Shown here piece after piece: positions 32,925-40,952 of a DNA stretch of 64,000 bases (position 1 is its first letter; every line of letters begins with the position of its first letter). The DNA lies in contig NZ_LOEP01000016.1 of NCBI RefSeq assembly GCF_001482285.1, forward strand, positions 248,001 to 312,000, read 5' to 3'. The position numbers and the translations under genes were made by a program. The DNA is from Haloferax sp. Q22 (GTDB taxonomy: Archaea; Halobacteriota; Halobacteria; Halobacteriales; Haloferacaceae). The notes beneath the pieces are model-generated. The model was not told the origin of the DNA. It did no database searches and worked only from the letters and a program-made list of their open reading frames with translations.

Positions 32925-33878
32925 TCACCCGCCGTTCGGCCGGCATCTGACGACCGACGCGTCGAGCCAGTTCGCTGCGGCCTCGGCATCCGAAAACCGG
33001 CCGCACGAGACGACGACCGGCGCGGACAGGTCGGCGAGGCGGACGGCGGCCAGCGCGCACGCGACGGGGTCCGACGCGAGGTCGCTCGGCTCGTCCGGGG
33101 AGCCGCCCGAGGGGGTCGCCGTCGCCGAAACCGACGCGAGGGACCGGAGCGCCGCCTCGAACTCATCGCCGAGTTCGGCCGCGAAGTACGCCCGCGCCTC
33201 CCGTCGCCGGTTCTTGACCGCGTCTTCGAGTTTGAGTCTCGCCTCGCGACTGTCTCGCTCGGTTCGGGCCGCCCGTTCGAGCGCCGAAAGCCGCTGTTCG
33301 GCCGCGACGCGTTCGGTTTCGACCTCGGAGAGTTCGGTCGCGACCGCCACGAGTTCCGATTGCGCTGTCTCAGTCGCCTCGTCGTCGCCGGCGTCTCGGT
33401 GAGCATTCACCCGACCGCGAAGGGTTGCGACGCGCTCTCTGAGTCGAGACTCGTCCTCGCCGGCGGCGGCGACCCGGCGGCGGGCCTCGCGGAGCGCGGC
33501 CGCGGACGTGTCGGCGCGCTCGCGTTCGTCCGCTTCCGACTCCTCGGCCGCACGGTCGCGACGCTCGGCGAGTTTCGCTTCGAGTCGGGCGAGGTCGTCG
33601 GCGACGGGAGAGCGAAGCCCGCGGGACCGACCGACTGCCGCGAGGAGCCAGCCGCGGGACGGTGTCGACTTCGAGACGGGAATCCGACCAAGGCGGTCGT
33701 GCCCGGGACCCGGCTGCGGACAGTCGATTCGGAGCGCGCCGGTCGCGTCGTCCCCGTCGTCCCCGTCGTCCGCCCGTATCGCGGCGACGACCTCGGCGGC
33801 ACCGACGTCGAACGGTCCGTCGGCGAGGTCGATGGCCGGCCCTTCGCGGACGGTCCCGTCGGGGAGTCGGAGCCTCAT
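32925..33878 (-). CDS. Haloarchaeal coiled-coil protein in the MinD-like operon
   Basis: The protein has 317 residues. A small N-terminal domain (MRLRLPDGTVREGPAIDLAD ...) is followed by a long coiled coil at about 95-230, rich in Arg, Glu and Ala heptads (DLARLEAKLAERRDRAAEES, RRVAAAGEDESRLRERVATL, VETERVAAEQRLSALERAAR). The C-terminal about 70 residues look globular (ACALAAVRLADLSAPVVVSC). The start overlaps the preceding gene's stop by four bases. Architecture of coiled coil plus MinD-like ATPase recalls positioning or chromosome-handling systems; function unknown. Confidence 0.78.
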   Translation of the reverse strand: MRLRLPDGTVREGPAIDLADGPFDVGAAEVVAAIRADDGDDGDDATGALRIDCPQPGPGHDRLGRIPVSKSTPSRGWLLAAVGRSRGLRSPVADDLARLEAKLAERRDRAAEESEADERERADTSAAALREARRRVAAAGEDESRLRERVATLRGRVNAHRDAGDDEATETAQSELVAVATELSEVETERVAAEQRLSALERAARTERDSREARLKLEDAVKNRRREARAYFAAELGDEFEAALRSLASVSATATPSGGSPDEPSDLASDPVACALAAVRLADLSAPVVVSCGRFSDAEAAANWLDASVVRCRPNGG

Positions 33879-34213
33879 AGCTCGCGGCGCTGCATCTCAG
33901 CGGCCGACGGGTGGTCGGTGCCCGAGGCGAACTTGCTGTACGGCGTCGCCGGGGACTCGCGGTCCTCGTAGGCGGCCGCGGCCTCGCGGACCGTATCGGG
34001 GACCGCCGCGAACTCGTTGAACGGTTCGGTTCGCTCGATTTGCACGGCCTCGTCGTGTTTCTCCCGAAGCCGAAGCGCGAGGAAGGCGGCCAACTCCGTC
34101 TCGTCGAAGAGCGCGGCGCGACCCAGCCGACGGGCCACGACCTCGTCGTGAGTCCGACAGATGTTCCGAAGCGTCGTCCGCGCCGCCTGCGAGTAGGTCA
34201 CGACCAACAGCAC
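33875..34213 (-). CDS. Small haloarchaeal protein, first of the MinD-like operon
   Basis: The protein has 112 residues, starting MLLVVTYSQAARTTLRNICR. It is mainly helical (THDEVVARRLGRAALFDETE, LAAFLALRLREKHDEAVQIE) with a conserved-looking end (TPYSKFASGTDHPSAAEMQR). Its stop overlaps the coiled-coil gene start by four bases. No known domain. It lies 135 nt after the separate 100-residue gene upstream on the same strand. Confidence 0.75.
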   Translation of the reverse strand: MLLVVTYSQAARTTLRNICRTHDEVVARRLGRAALFDETELAAFLALRLREKHDEAVQIERTEPFNEFAAVPDTVREAAAAYEDRESPATPYSKFASGTDHPSAAEMQRREL

Positions 34214-34348
34214 GCACGCTGGGTCACGGAGTCGGGAGAAAAATCGTTCGACAGCGGCGTTCTCGCGTCAATCGGCTGTCACGGACGGGAACGGCGGCGG
34301 TGGTGCGCGTGGCGCGCCTACCGGATTCGAACCTCCGCGCGACTCGCC

Positions 34349-34651
34349 TCAGACGCGCTCGACGGAGAACGTCACGTCGTCGGCGTCGCCGGCTGCCTCG
34401 TTGAGGAGGTCTCTGACCCGCGTCCGCGCGTCGGCCTCGTCGGCGGCGAGGACGACGAGTCCCTCCGCGCGGTCGTCGCCGACGGCCGTCCACGCGTCGA
34501 GCGTCCCGTCGCCGGCGTCGTCTTCGAACTCCGTCGCGAACGTCCGGAGGACGGTCACGACGCGCCGCTCGGTGCTGGCGAGGTCCGCGTCGCCCGATTC
34601 GAGGTCGCGGATGGCGTCTTCGATGTTGCGGATGGCGGAGATTCGGTCCAT
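34349..34651 (-). CDS. Small haloarchaeal protein upstream of the MinD-like operon
   Basis: The protein has 100 residues from the ATG at 34651 (eight extra codons upstream are unlikely). It has a helical N-terminal half (DRISAIRNIEDAIRDLESGD, VVTVLRTFATEFEDDAG) and an alpha-beta C-terminal half (DRAEGLVVLAADEADARTRV, DVTFSVERV). No motif recognised. Same direction as the following four genes, so possibly the leading gene of that transcript. Confidence 0.7.
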   Translation of the reverse strand: MDRISAIRNIEDAIRDLESGDADLASTERRVVTVLRTFATEFEDDAGDGTLDAWTAVGDDRAEGLVVLAADEADARTRVRDLLNEAAGDADDVTFSVERV

Positions 34652-34740
34652 CGGTCGTCTGTCCCGTCGCCGCACGCTCCACTAAGTTCGTCGGTTCCGC
34701 GCGGGTCGGCCGCAGACGGATCGCGAGTCGAACGGCCGTC

Positions 34741-35841
34741 TCACGCTCGCTCGTCTGGGAGCTCCTCAAAGAAGTCGGCGACGAACGTGAAGTGCTCCGC
34801 CACGAGGTCGCAGTCCTCGAAGGCCTCGTGCGCCTCGCTTTCGAGGTCGGGCTGCTTTTCGGGGATATCGTTGTCGCCCGCGGTCGCCGCCTCGTCGAGC
34901 ACCTCGCTGGCCCGGGCCATCGCGTCGGTGAGGCAGACGAACTCCTCGGAGCGCTCGGCAATCGCCGCCACGGGGTCGCGTTCCGAAACCCGAGCATTCA
35001 CGTCCTCAAACGCGCTCATCGCACGGAAGAACGACCGGGAGGCGTCGCCGTAATCCTCGCCGAGATACCAGTCGAACCCGTCCTGTAACCGCCGGATGGC
35101 GTTGCGGAACGAGAGGATGTCGTCGGCGAAGGCCGAGATCTGCCCGAACTCCCGCTCGAAGGAGTCGACTTTGCGCCCGTAGTCGGCGGGTTCGAGGGTC
35201 GTGAGTTCGTCGAGGTTCTCGGCCTTTGTCTCGTCCGTCAGCCGTTCGAGGGTGTCTCGCGCTGGCGCGAGCGCCTCGTCTATCTGTTCGACCTGCGTGT
35301 CGATGCGGCTGAACTCCTCGCCGTACAGTCTGGAGACCGCGTTGTTGGTGCGGTAGAAGGCCTGATTCGAGTTCTCGTGGGTCTTCCCGGTCCACCAGAG
35401 GAACCAGAACACGTCCCGAAGGCGCACGAGACGGTCTTCCTGCGCCGAAGTCAGGTCGAACTGGGAGAGCGTGTTAAAGTGGCCGCGCGCGAGGTACAAC
35501 GACTCCGCGGTGTCCTCGAAGGAGAACGGAATCGAGGCGTTCAGGTCGTGGAACCCGCCGTCGTCGCCCGCAACGGACGCGAAGTCTTCGACCGCGGCGT
35601 CGAGGTCCTCCACCGCGAGTCCGAGGATGCGAGTCACCTGGTCCGGAGTCTCCGTTTCCGTCTCAGTCGTCGATTCGGTCGTGGTTGTCGGCTCCTCGGT
35701 CGGCGTCGGCGTGTCTGTCGCCGCCGTCGTCGTTGTCGCCGCCGTCGTCGGCTCCTCGGTCGTCGTCTCCCCACCGTCCGTTGACGAACATCCCGCGAGA
35801 AAGAGTGCACCCGCGGTCGCCAGATACGCTCGACGATTCAT
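34741..35841 (-). CDS. Tat-type lipoprotein with Thr-rich linker and helical domain
   Basis: The protein has 366 residues. The N-terminus MNRRAYLATAGALFLAGCSS has twin arginines and a lipobox (LAGC), so it should be exported by Tat and anchored by lipid at the Cys outside the cell, as is common in haloarchaea. Residues about 22-67 are Thr/Glu-rich linker. The rest is all-helical and acidic (ILGLAVEDLDAAVEDFASVA, FREFGQISAFADD-like stretches, FRAMSAFEDVNARVSERDPV). No enzyme motif is seen. The gene is separated from mcm by 123 nt; no tie to replication is implied. Confidence 0.85.
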   Translation of the reverse strand: MNRRAYLATAGALFLAGCSSTDGGETTTEEPTTAATTTTAATDTPTPTEEPTTTTESTTETETETPDQVTRILGLAVEDLDAAVEDFASVAGDDGGFHDLNASIPFSFEDTAESLYLARGHFNTLSQFDLTSAQEDRLVRLRDVFWFLWWTGKTHENSNQAFYRTNNAVSRLYGEEFSRIDTQVEQIDEALAPARDTLERLTDETKAENLDELTTLEPADYGRKVDSFEREFGQISAFADDILSFRNAIRRLQDGFDWYLGEDYGDASRSFFRAMSAFEDVNARVSERDPVAAIAERSEEFVCLTDAMARASEVLDEAATAGDNDIPEKQPDLESEAHEAFEDCDLVAEHFTFVADFFEELPDERA

Positions 35842-35964
35842 GCGTACTACATGATTCTCAGATTACATAGGAGTGTTGGTGTAAATAAACGACACGTGTT
35901 CGAGAATGTCCGCTCGTCGGAACAGTACGGAGTTCGTGACAGTCGAGAAATCGAGGGCGGCCGC

Positions 35965-38900
35965 TCAGGTCGCGCGGTACACGTCCCCGCGGGGCTCGTA
36001 GATGTCGCCTTTCATCTTGAGCTTGTCAAGCTGGTCGTTGACCGTCTTCTCGTCCATGTTCAGCTCGCTGTTGGCGCGTTCGAGAACCTCCTCGTGGGGC
36101 GCGCCCTCCTCGTACTCTTCCTGCATGGTACGGATGAGTTCGAGCAGGTTCTTGATGCGGTCGCGCTGGGTCTTCGACCGGCCGGTCTCGACGATGTCGG
36201 CGTCGAACTCGCCGGTCTCGGGGTCCATACCGATGTCGCGCAGGCAGGACTCGACGATGCCCGTGACGCGTTCTGCGTCCTCGCGGGTCACCTTGTCCGA
36301 GAGGCGGACGCGGGCGGACGCCTCGCCGAGCCGGACGAGCGCTTCGAGCTTCCGGGCGGTCACGGGGACGGGTGCGTCCTCGTCGGCACCGCGGGCACGG
36401 AAGTCTACGTAGAAGTCGCGGATGACTTGCTTCGCCTCGTCGGTCATGGTCGGATAGCAGGTGCGCTTCGCGTAAGCGATGTACTTGCGGAGGAGTTCCG
36501 CGTCGATGGTGGGCGCGACCTCGTCGGTGACGGCGTCGACCTGCTGTTCCGTGAACTCGGAGTTGGCGACGTTCGTCCGCTGGGTGTTCAGCTCGCCCGC
36601 GTAGTTGGTCTTGAGGATGTGGTCCGCGAGCTTGGAGTCCTCGTCGGGATCGGGGTCGTCCGTGACCGTGAAGATGAGGTCGAACCGGGAGATGAGCGCG
36701 GGTTCGAGGTCGATCTGCTCGCCGATGGGCTCGTACTGGTCGAAGCGGCCGTACTTCGGGTTTGCCGCGCCGAGGAGTGAACACCGCGATTTGAGCGTCG
36801 CGTTGATGCCGGCCTTAGAGACCGAAATCTGCTGTTGTTCGAGCCCCTCGTGCATTGCGGAGCGGTCCTCGGGCCGCATCTTGTCCAACTCGTCGACCGC
36901 CGCGATACCCTTGTCCGCGAGGACGAGCGCGCCGGCTTCGAGCGTCCACTGCTGGCCGTCGCCGAAGTCGTCGCGGACGGCCGCGGCAGTGAGACCCGCC
37001 GAGGACGAACCCTTACCGGACGTGTAGACCGAGCGGGGCGCGATATGGCGGATGTACGACAGCATCTGGGAGTTGTGCGAGACGAGCCCGTTGGAAACGT
37101 AGCTGTGTGTTCCCTCCACTTCGAGGTCGTACACCCACTCTTCGGCGGGTTCGACGCGCTCTATCGACTGAATCCGCTCCCATGCGACGTTGCCATCGAC
37201 GAGCGACCGGAGCTCAGAGACGCGGTCTGCAACCGAGCGGCCCCCATCAGCGACCGCTCGTGACTCTTCGCCGTCTCGGCTCTGCAGTACATCTTCGAAC
37301 GCCGAGACGACACGGGAGAGGCTTCCGCGACTCGGGGTGCGGTCGCCTCGTTCGTAGTGCTGGTACGTCGACCGCGGAAGGCCACACTCGGCCTGCGTGA
37401 GCCCGAGCGCCTCGCGGAGTTCCCGAAGCTCTCCGCCGGCGGGAATCAAGTCGGTGTTCGTGTTCCCGTTGGTTCCCACGAATTCGGCGGTTGCGAGCGA
37501 CTTCCGTTCGGTCACGAATCCGATTTCGTCGACGTACGTCTCGAAGTCGTCACCGCTGATTCGGAGCCGGTAGCTCCCGTTTTGTCGTGGGCGCAGTTGC
37601 GACCGGATACCAGCCGTGAGCAGGAGCGTCCGGACGTCTTCGAGGAGTTCGCGACTCATCGAGGCGACCGTTATCTCTCGTTGGCTCGCCGAGACGTGGC
37701 CTTCGCCTTCGATGAGCGCGCGGAGGAACGCCCGGCCGGTGTTCGAACTCGCCGACATGAGCTGTTCCGGGATTCGTTGCTCGGCCGAGCCCGCCAAGAG
37801 CGTCGGGGAGAGGTTTTCGAGGAAGCTAACGAGCTCGCCAGACCCACAGATGACCTCACGCGCGCTCTTTCCTTCGTGCGGGGACCGCTCGAAGTGGTTG
37901 ACGCCGAGACGGTCGAACGCGTCTGCCACGTCGTCGAGCACTTCGCGGTCGTTGTTCGTTACGGAGACGAACCCGGTCGCATCGTCGCGCTGTTCGACGT
38001 ACCCCTCAGCGACGATGTAGCCGATGAGCCGAGCGAGCCAGGGCTCCCACTCGTCTGGGAGTTCGAGTCGAATCGCGTTATGCGACTTCGACCGGCGGAA
38101 GTCGACGTCGAGTTCGTCTCGACCCGTCGCCGGAAGCGAGTGCGGTGCCGCGAGGAACGCTCCTTCGGTTAGGCCGTCCGCCCTGACTGCGGTCGTCATT
38201 CCGTCGGTTCGGGTGAACAACGGGTGGGAGGGAGTGACCTCGATTTCGCGGCCGGTGTTCGTCTGGATACGGAGCATCCGGTCTGGGGCCTCTCGCTTCC
38301 AGACTTTCGTCGCCTGACGCGGCGTGAGCGTTCCGTCGGGGCCGAGTGACGGGACGGTGAAGTCCGCGGTGTCCCAGACGCCGTCGTCGATTGGTTTCGG
38401 ATCGTCGAGGTTCGATTCGACCAACTCTCGAATCGACACGTCGCGCCCGTCGGCGAGCGTGACTCGCGTATCACTGTCGACACACTTCCCAGTACCGGGG
38501 TCCCCTATCAACAGCATGTGCAGGTCGCCGCGAATCCGCGACCCGTCGGGCAGGTGCTTCGTGACGCCCGAGAACAGTTGGAGAATCATGGCCATCTTCT
38601 CTTGCTCGTAGCCGTAGATGGCGGGCGCGACGGACTCGACCATCTTCTCGTAGATGGCCGGGTCGTTCGAGAGTTCGACGATTTCGGCCACGTCCTCGTC
38701 GGATATCTCCATGTCCTCGAACTCCTCGTCCTCGATGGTGAGCGAGATGCCCTCCATGTAGTAGTCGAAGACGGGCGTCTTCTCGTTGCCCGAGGTCTGC
38801 TGTTCGATGTGGAGGATGCCGACGGCGGTGACGTGGTCGCCGGCGGTGACTTTGCCGGTCACGTCGTCCGAGAGGTTGATGTCGATGCTCTGTGGCGTCT

Positions 38901-39486
38901 CGCCCCCGCGCAGGCCCTCGGGGGACTCCTGGACGCGCAGTTTCTGGGAGTCGATGAAGTTCGACTGGTCGAAGTCGATGCGGAACGGCCCCTGACGCTC
39001 GCATCCCTGACACTCGTGTGGCTCCTGAAAGCCGCCGTCGCCCTGCGGGATGTAGCTCATCGTCCCGCAGCGCTGGCACTCGAAGGCTGCCTCCGTGATT
39101 TTCGGGCGCACGTCGGTCGCCTTCCGGACGATTCCCTGCACCGAGATGAGCGTCCCGATGTGGTCGTCGTTGACCCGGATGTTCCGGATATCGACCGTCT
39201 CGGGGAGGTTGCGCATCCGGACGTGCGCCTGCCCGAGTTTCACGTCCGCGGGGAGGTCGAACAGGCGCAGCGCCTCCTCCGCGTACTCTTGGAACTGGCC
39301 GGGCTTCGTGATATAGTCGTCCGCGAGTTCCGCGTCGAACCGATAGAGGTCGTCGTAATCGATGTACAGCGACCGTTTTTCTTTCGGGTACTGCTGTGCG
39401 AGTTTTCCGATTTCCTCTCGATAGTAATTGCGGTAGAACTCGATGAACCGCTCTGTAAGGTCTCGGTTCTGGGGGGCCTGCGCCAT
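35965..39486 (-). CDS. mcm: Replicative DNA helicase MCM, with intein
   Basis: The precursor has 1173 residues from the ATG at 39486 (an upstream start at 39507 adds seven residues). It is the hexameric 3'-5' helicase of the replication fork. Extein N (1-334) has the N-terminal domain with zinc finger cysteines (ECQRCGTM ... CQGCERQ) and ends exactly at the Walker A lysine (LLIGDPGTGK). The 471-residue intein follows, then extein C with Walker B (LADKGIAAVDELDKM), sensor 1 (LLGAANPKYG), the arginine finger region (LISRFDLIF) and a winged helix at the end (DEKTVNDQLDKLKMKGDIYE). The spliced protein is 702 residues, normal for haloarchaea. Without splicing the P-loop is broken, so splicing is required for activity. 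Confidence 0.96.
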   Translation of the reverse strand: MAQAPQNRDLTERFIEFYRNYYREEIGKLAQQYPKEKRSLYIDYDDLYRFDAELADDYITKPGQFQEYAEEALRLFDLPADVKLGQAHVRMRNLPETVDIRNIRVNDDHIGTLISVQGIVRKATDVRPKITEAAFECQRCGTMSYIPQGDGGFQEPHECQGCERQGPFRIDFDQSNFIDSQKLRVQESPEGLRGGETPQSIDINLSDDVTGKVTAGDHVTAVGILHIEQQTSGNEKTPVFDYYMEGISLTIEDEEFEDMEISDEDVAEIVELSNDPAIYEKMVESVAPAIYGYEQEKMAMILQLFSGVTKHLPDGSRIRGDLHMLLIGDPGTGKCVDSDTRVTLADGRDVSIRELVESNLDDPKPIDDGVWDTADFTVPSLGPDGTLTPRQATKVWKREAPDRMLRIQTNTGREIEVTPSHPLFTRTDGMTTAVRADGLTEGAFLAAPHSLPATGRDELDVDFRRSKSHNAIRLELPDEWEPWLARLIGYIVAEGYVEQRDDATGFVSVTNNDREVLDDVADAFDRLGVNHFERSPHEGKSAREVICGSGELVSFLENLSPTLLAGSAEQRIPEQLMSASSNTGRAFLRALIEGEGHVSASQREITVASMSRELLEDVRTLLLTAGIRSQLRPRQNGSYRLRISGDDFETYVDEIGFVTERKSLATAEFVGTNGNTNTDLIPAGGELRELREALGLTQAECGLPRSTYQHYERGDRTPSRGSLSRVVSAFEDVLQSRDGEESRAVADGGRSVADRVSELRSLVDGNVAWERIQSIERVEPAEEWVYDLEVEGTHSYVSNGLVSHNSQMLSYIRHIAPRSVYTSGKGSSSAGLTAAAVRDDFGDGQQWTLEAGALVLADKGIAAVDELDKMRPEDRSAMHEGLEQQQISVSKAGINATLKSRCSLLGAANPKYGRFDQYEPIGEQIDLEPALISRFDLIFTVTDDPDPDEDSKLADHILKTNYAGELNTQRTNVANSEFTEQQVDAVTDEVAPTIDAELLRKYIAYAKRTCYPTMTDEAKQVIRDFYVDFRARGADEDAPVPVTARKLEALVRLGEASARVRLSDKVTREDAERVTGIVESCLRDIGMDPETGEFDADIVETGRSKTQRDRIKNLLELIRTMQEEYEEGAPHEEVLERANSELNMDEKTVNDQLDKLKMKGDIYEPRGDVYRAT
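37072..38484 (-). mobile_element. Intein in MCM Walker A motif, with LAGLIDADG endonuclease and extra XRE-type HTH
   Basis: The insert is 471 residues, from Cys1 (CVDSDTRVTLADG, block A) to Asn471 (GLVSHN, block G), with +1 Ser. Block B is EVTPSHPLF with the His. The two LAGLIDADG motifs are RLIGYIVAEGY (about 152-162) and FLRALIEGEGHV (about 253-264), and both keep the acidic residue (Glu), so the endonuclease may be active. Block F is EEWVYDLEVEGTHSYV. Splice residues are all intact. Residues about 349-400 (encoded at 37285-37440) form an XRE/Cro-like helix-turn-helix (LRELREALGLTQAECGLPRS, then TYQHYERGDRTPS), extra to the basic intein plan. The DNA is somewhat less GC-rich than the exteins, in line with horizontal gain. 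Confidence 0.93.
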
Positions 39487-39607
39487 CGCACAAGGGTATG
39501 TCCCCAATCGGTTAAGAACCTTCGTCGTTCGGCCGACCCTCCGTCGTCCCGACGGGTCGGCCGCGCACCGGGACTCGTGCGGCCCGAAGGGTCACAGCGG
39601 CCGCCCG

Positions 39608-40213
39608 CTACAGCGACACGTCGGTCTCGATGTCCTCGGTCGCCTCGCGGAGGCCGTCGCGGCGGGCGTCCTCGGCCATCCGATTCGAGAGGTCGTCGTC
39701 GGTCAACAGCTCCGCGAACTCGTCGCGGAAGCGGTAGTTGACACGCGTCGAGCGCATGTCGGCCTCGGCGACGGGACGGCACTCGGCGACGACTTCGACG
39801 GGCACGTCGAGCGTCTCGGCGATGGTCTCGTCGTCCGCGCCGTCGATGAGCAGGTTGTCGAAGCGGTCGGCGTCGAACGGGAACTCGCGGTCGGCGTCGC
39901 GGACGAGATGGAGGTCGAACCGGGCGGTGCGAACCGCCTCGGGCGACGCGTCGAGTTCGACCGCGAGGTCGGCGTCCGCGTCGCCGTCGAAGAAGCCGAC
40001 GACGAGCGCGACGAGCGCGTCGTCGTCGAACTCGGTGTCGAACGTGTAGCGCTCGCGCATCGTCGCCACGGTGTCGCGGACGCGCTCGCGGACCGCTTCG
40101 GGGTCGTCCACGTCGGCGAGCGACCCGCGCGACTCGGACTGCTGTTCGGTCACGGTGTCCGACCCAGTCGCCTCGATGAAGATGTCGCGGAGTTCGGCGG
40201 TCTTCTCGTCCAT
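39608..40213 (-). CDS. Haloarchaeal conserved protein (conditioned medium-induced protein 4-type)
   Basis: The protein has 201 residues. The N-terminus MDEKTAELRDIFIEATGSDT matches my memory of haloarchaeal proteins annotated as conditioned medium-induced protein 4, a name from growth-phase expression work; the match is by recall. It is helical and acidic. DLAVELDASPEAVRTARFDL and ETIAETLDVPVEVVAECRPV each look like a small HTH, so it may bind DNA. It is next to mcm on the same strand (101 nt before it), and this linkage appears in H. volcanii too (recalled). Confidence 0.7.
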   Translation of the reverse strand: MDEKTAELRDIFIEATGSDTVTEQQSESRGSLADVDDPEAVRERVRDTVATMRERYTFDTEFDDDALVALVVGFFDGDADADLAVELDASPEAVRTARFDLHLVRDADREFPFDADRFDNLLIDGADDETIAETLDVPVEVVAECRPVAEADMRSTRVNYRFRDEFAELLTDDDLSNRMAEDARRDGLREATEDIETDVSL

Positions 40214-40329
40214 ACCCGAAGAATGGCACGTCCAGCGTCTTTAATGATGCTGACCCGAGAGCCGCCGAGCGCCGGAGAGACGACTCGAACCGGCCGACGA
40301 GACCGAGGACCGACCTCGCCCACACACTC

Positions 40330-40359
40330 TGTAAACCGATAATTTAAACAGGGTTTACG
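40330..40359. promoter_or_regulatory. BirA-type biotin operator overlapping the bioY TATA box
   Basis: TGTAAACC (40330-40337) and GGTTTACG (40352-40359) are inverted copies (7 of 8 bases pair exactly: GTAAACC/GGTTTAC) with a 14-base spacer. The bacterial and archaeal BirA operator consensus is TTGTAAACC-N14/15-GGTTTACAA (established). The spacer holds the A/T-rich box ATAATTTAAA (40339-40348), placed about 25-30 nt before the bioY start, so a bound BirA would cover the TATA box. Confidence 0.8.
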
Positions 40360-40373
40360 AGACAGCGATGGGC

Positions 40374-40952
40374 ATGGCAACCGAACACGAGTCAGTCGAA
40401 CTCGTCGGCGACGAACTCGTCGGCAACATCGCCCGCGCCGCCCTGTTCGCGGCGCTCATGGGCGCTGGCAGTTACGTCTCGTTCCCGAACCCCGTCTCGC
40501 CGATTCCGGTGACGATGCAGGTGCTCGTCGTCTTCCTCGCGGGCATCTTCCTCGGCCCCGTCTGGGGCGGCGGCTCCATCGCGCTCTATCTCGCCGCTGG
40601 CGGCCTCGGCGCGCCGGTGTTCGCCGGTGGCTCCGCCGGGCTTGCGCCGCTCGTCGGGCCGACCGCCGGCTACCTCTGGTCGTACCCCGTCGCCGCGGTC
40701 ATCGTCGGCCTCGTCGTCCACGGCGGCATCGGCGTCGGCGACTACCGCGTGCGCACCGTCCGACTCGTCGGCGCGATGGTCGCGGGCACCGTCGTCGTCT
40801 ACGCCTTCGGGACGCTCGGCTTCGCGTACGTCCAGAGCGTCGGCCTCGAATCCGCCTTCTGGACGGCCTCCGCCGCGTTCATCCCCGCCGAGGCGTTCAA
40901 AATCGCCGCCGCGGTCGGCATCGTCCGCTCCGACGCCATCGCCGCCCAGTAG
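40374..40952 (+). CDS. bioY: Biotin transporter substrate-binding subunit BioY
   Basis: The protein has 192 residues from the ATG at 40374; the ATG two codons earlier (40368) is a valid alternative. Six membrane helices are expected. Family marks: the N-terminal ALFAALMGAGSYVSFP with NPVSPIPVTMQVLVVFLAG (the PVTxQ loop), and the later GGLGAPVFAGGSAGLAPLVG followed by GPTAGYLWSYPVAA. BioY binds biotin in the membrane and works with an ATPase and a T subunit. The two next genes are these partners: their starts abut or overlap. A BirA-like operator precedes it. Confidence 0.95.
   Translation: MATEHESVELVGDELVGNIARAALFAALMGAGSYVSFPNPVSPIPVTMQVLVVFLAGIFLGPVWGGGSIALYLAAGGLGAPVFAGGSAGLAPLVGPTAGYLWSYPVAAVIVGLVVHGGIGVGDYRVRTVRLVGAMVAGTVVVYAFGTLGFAYVQSVGLESAFWTASAAFIPAEAFKIAAAVGIVRSDAIAAQ

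Noticed and set aside
35640-35780. GTCGTCGT-type repeats at the start of the lipoprotein gene
   Set aside because: They encode the Thr/Glu-rich linker after the lipobox; not an independent repeat element.
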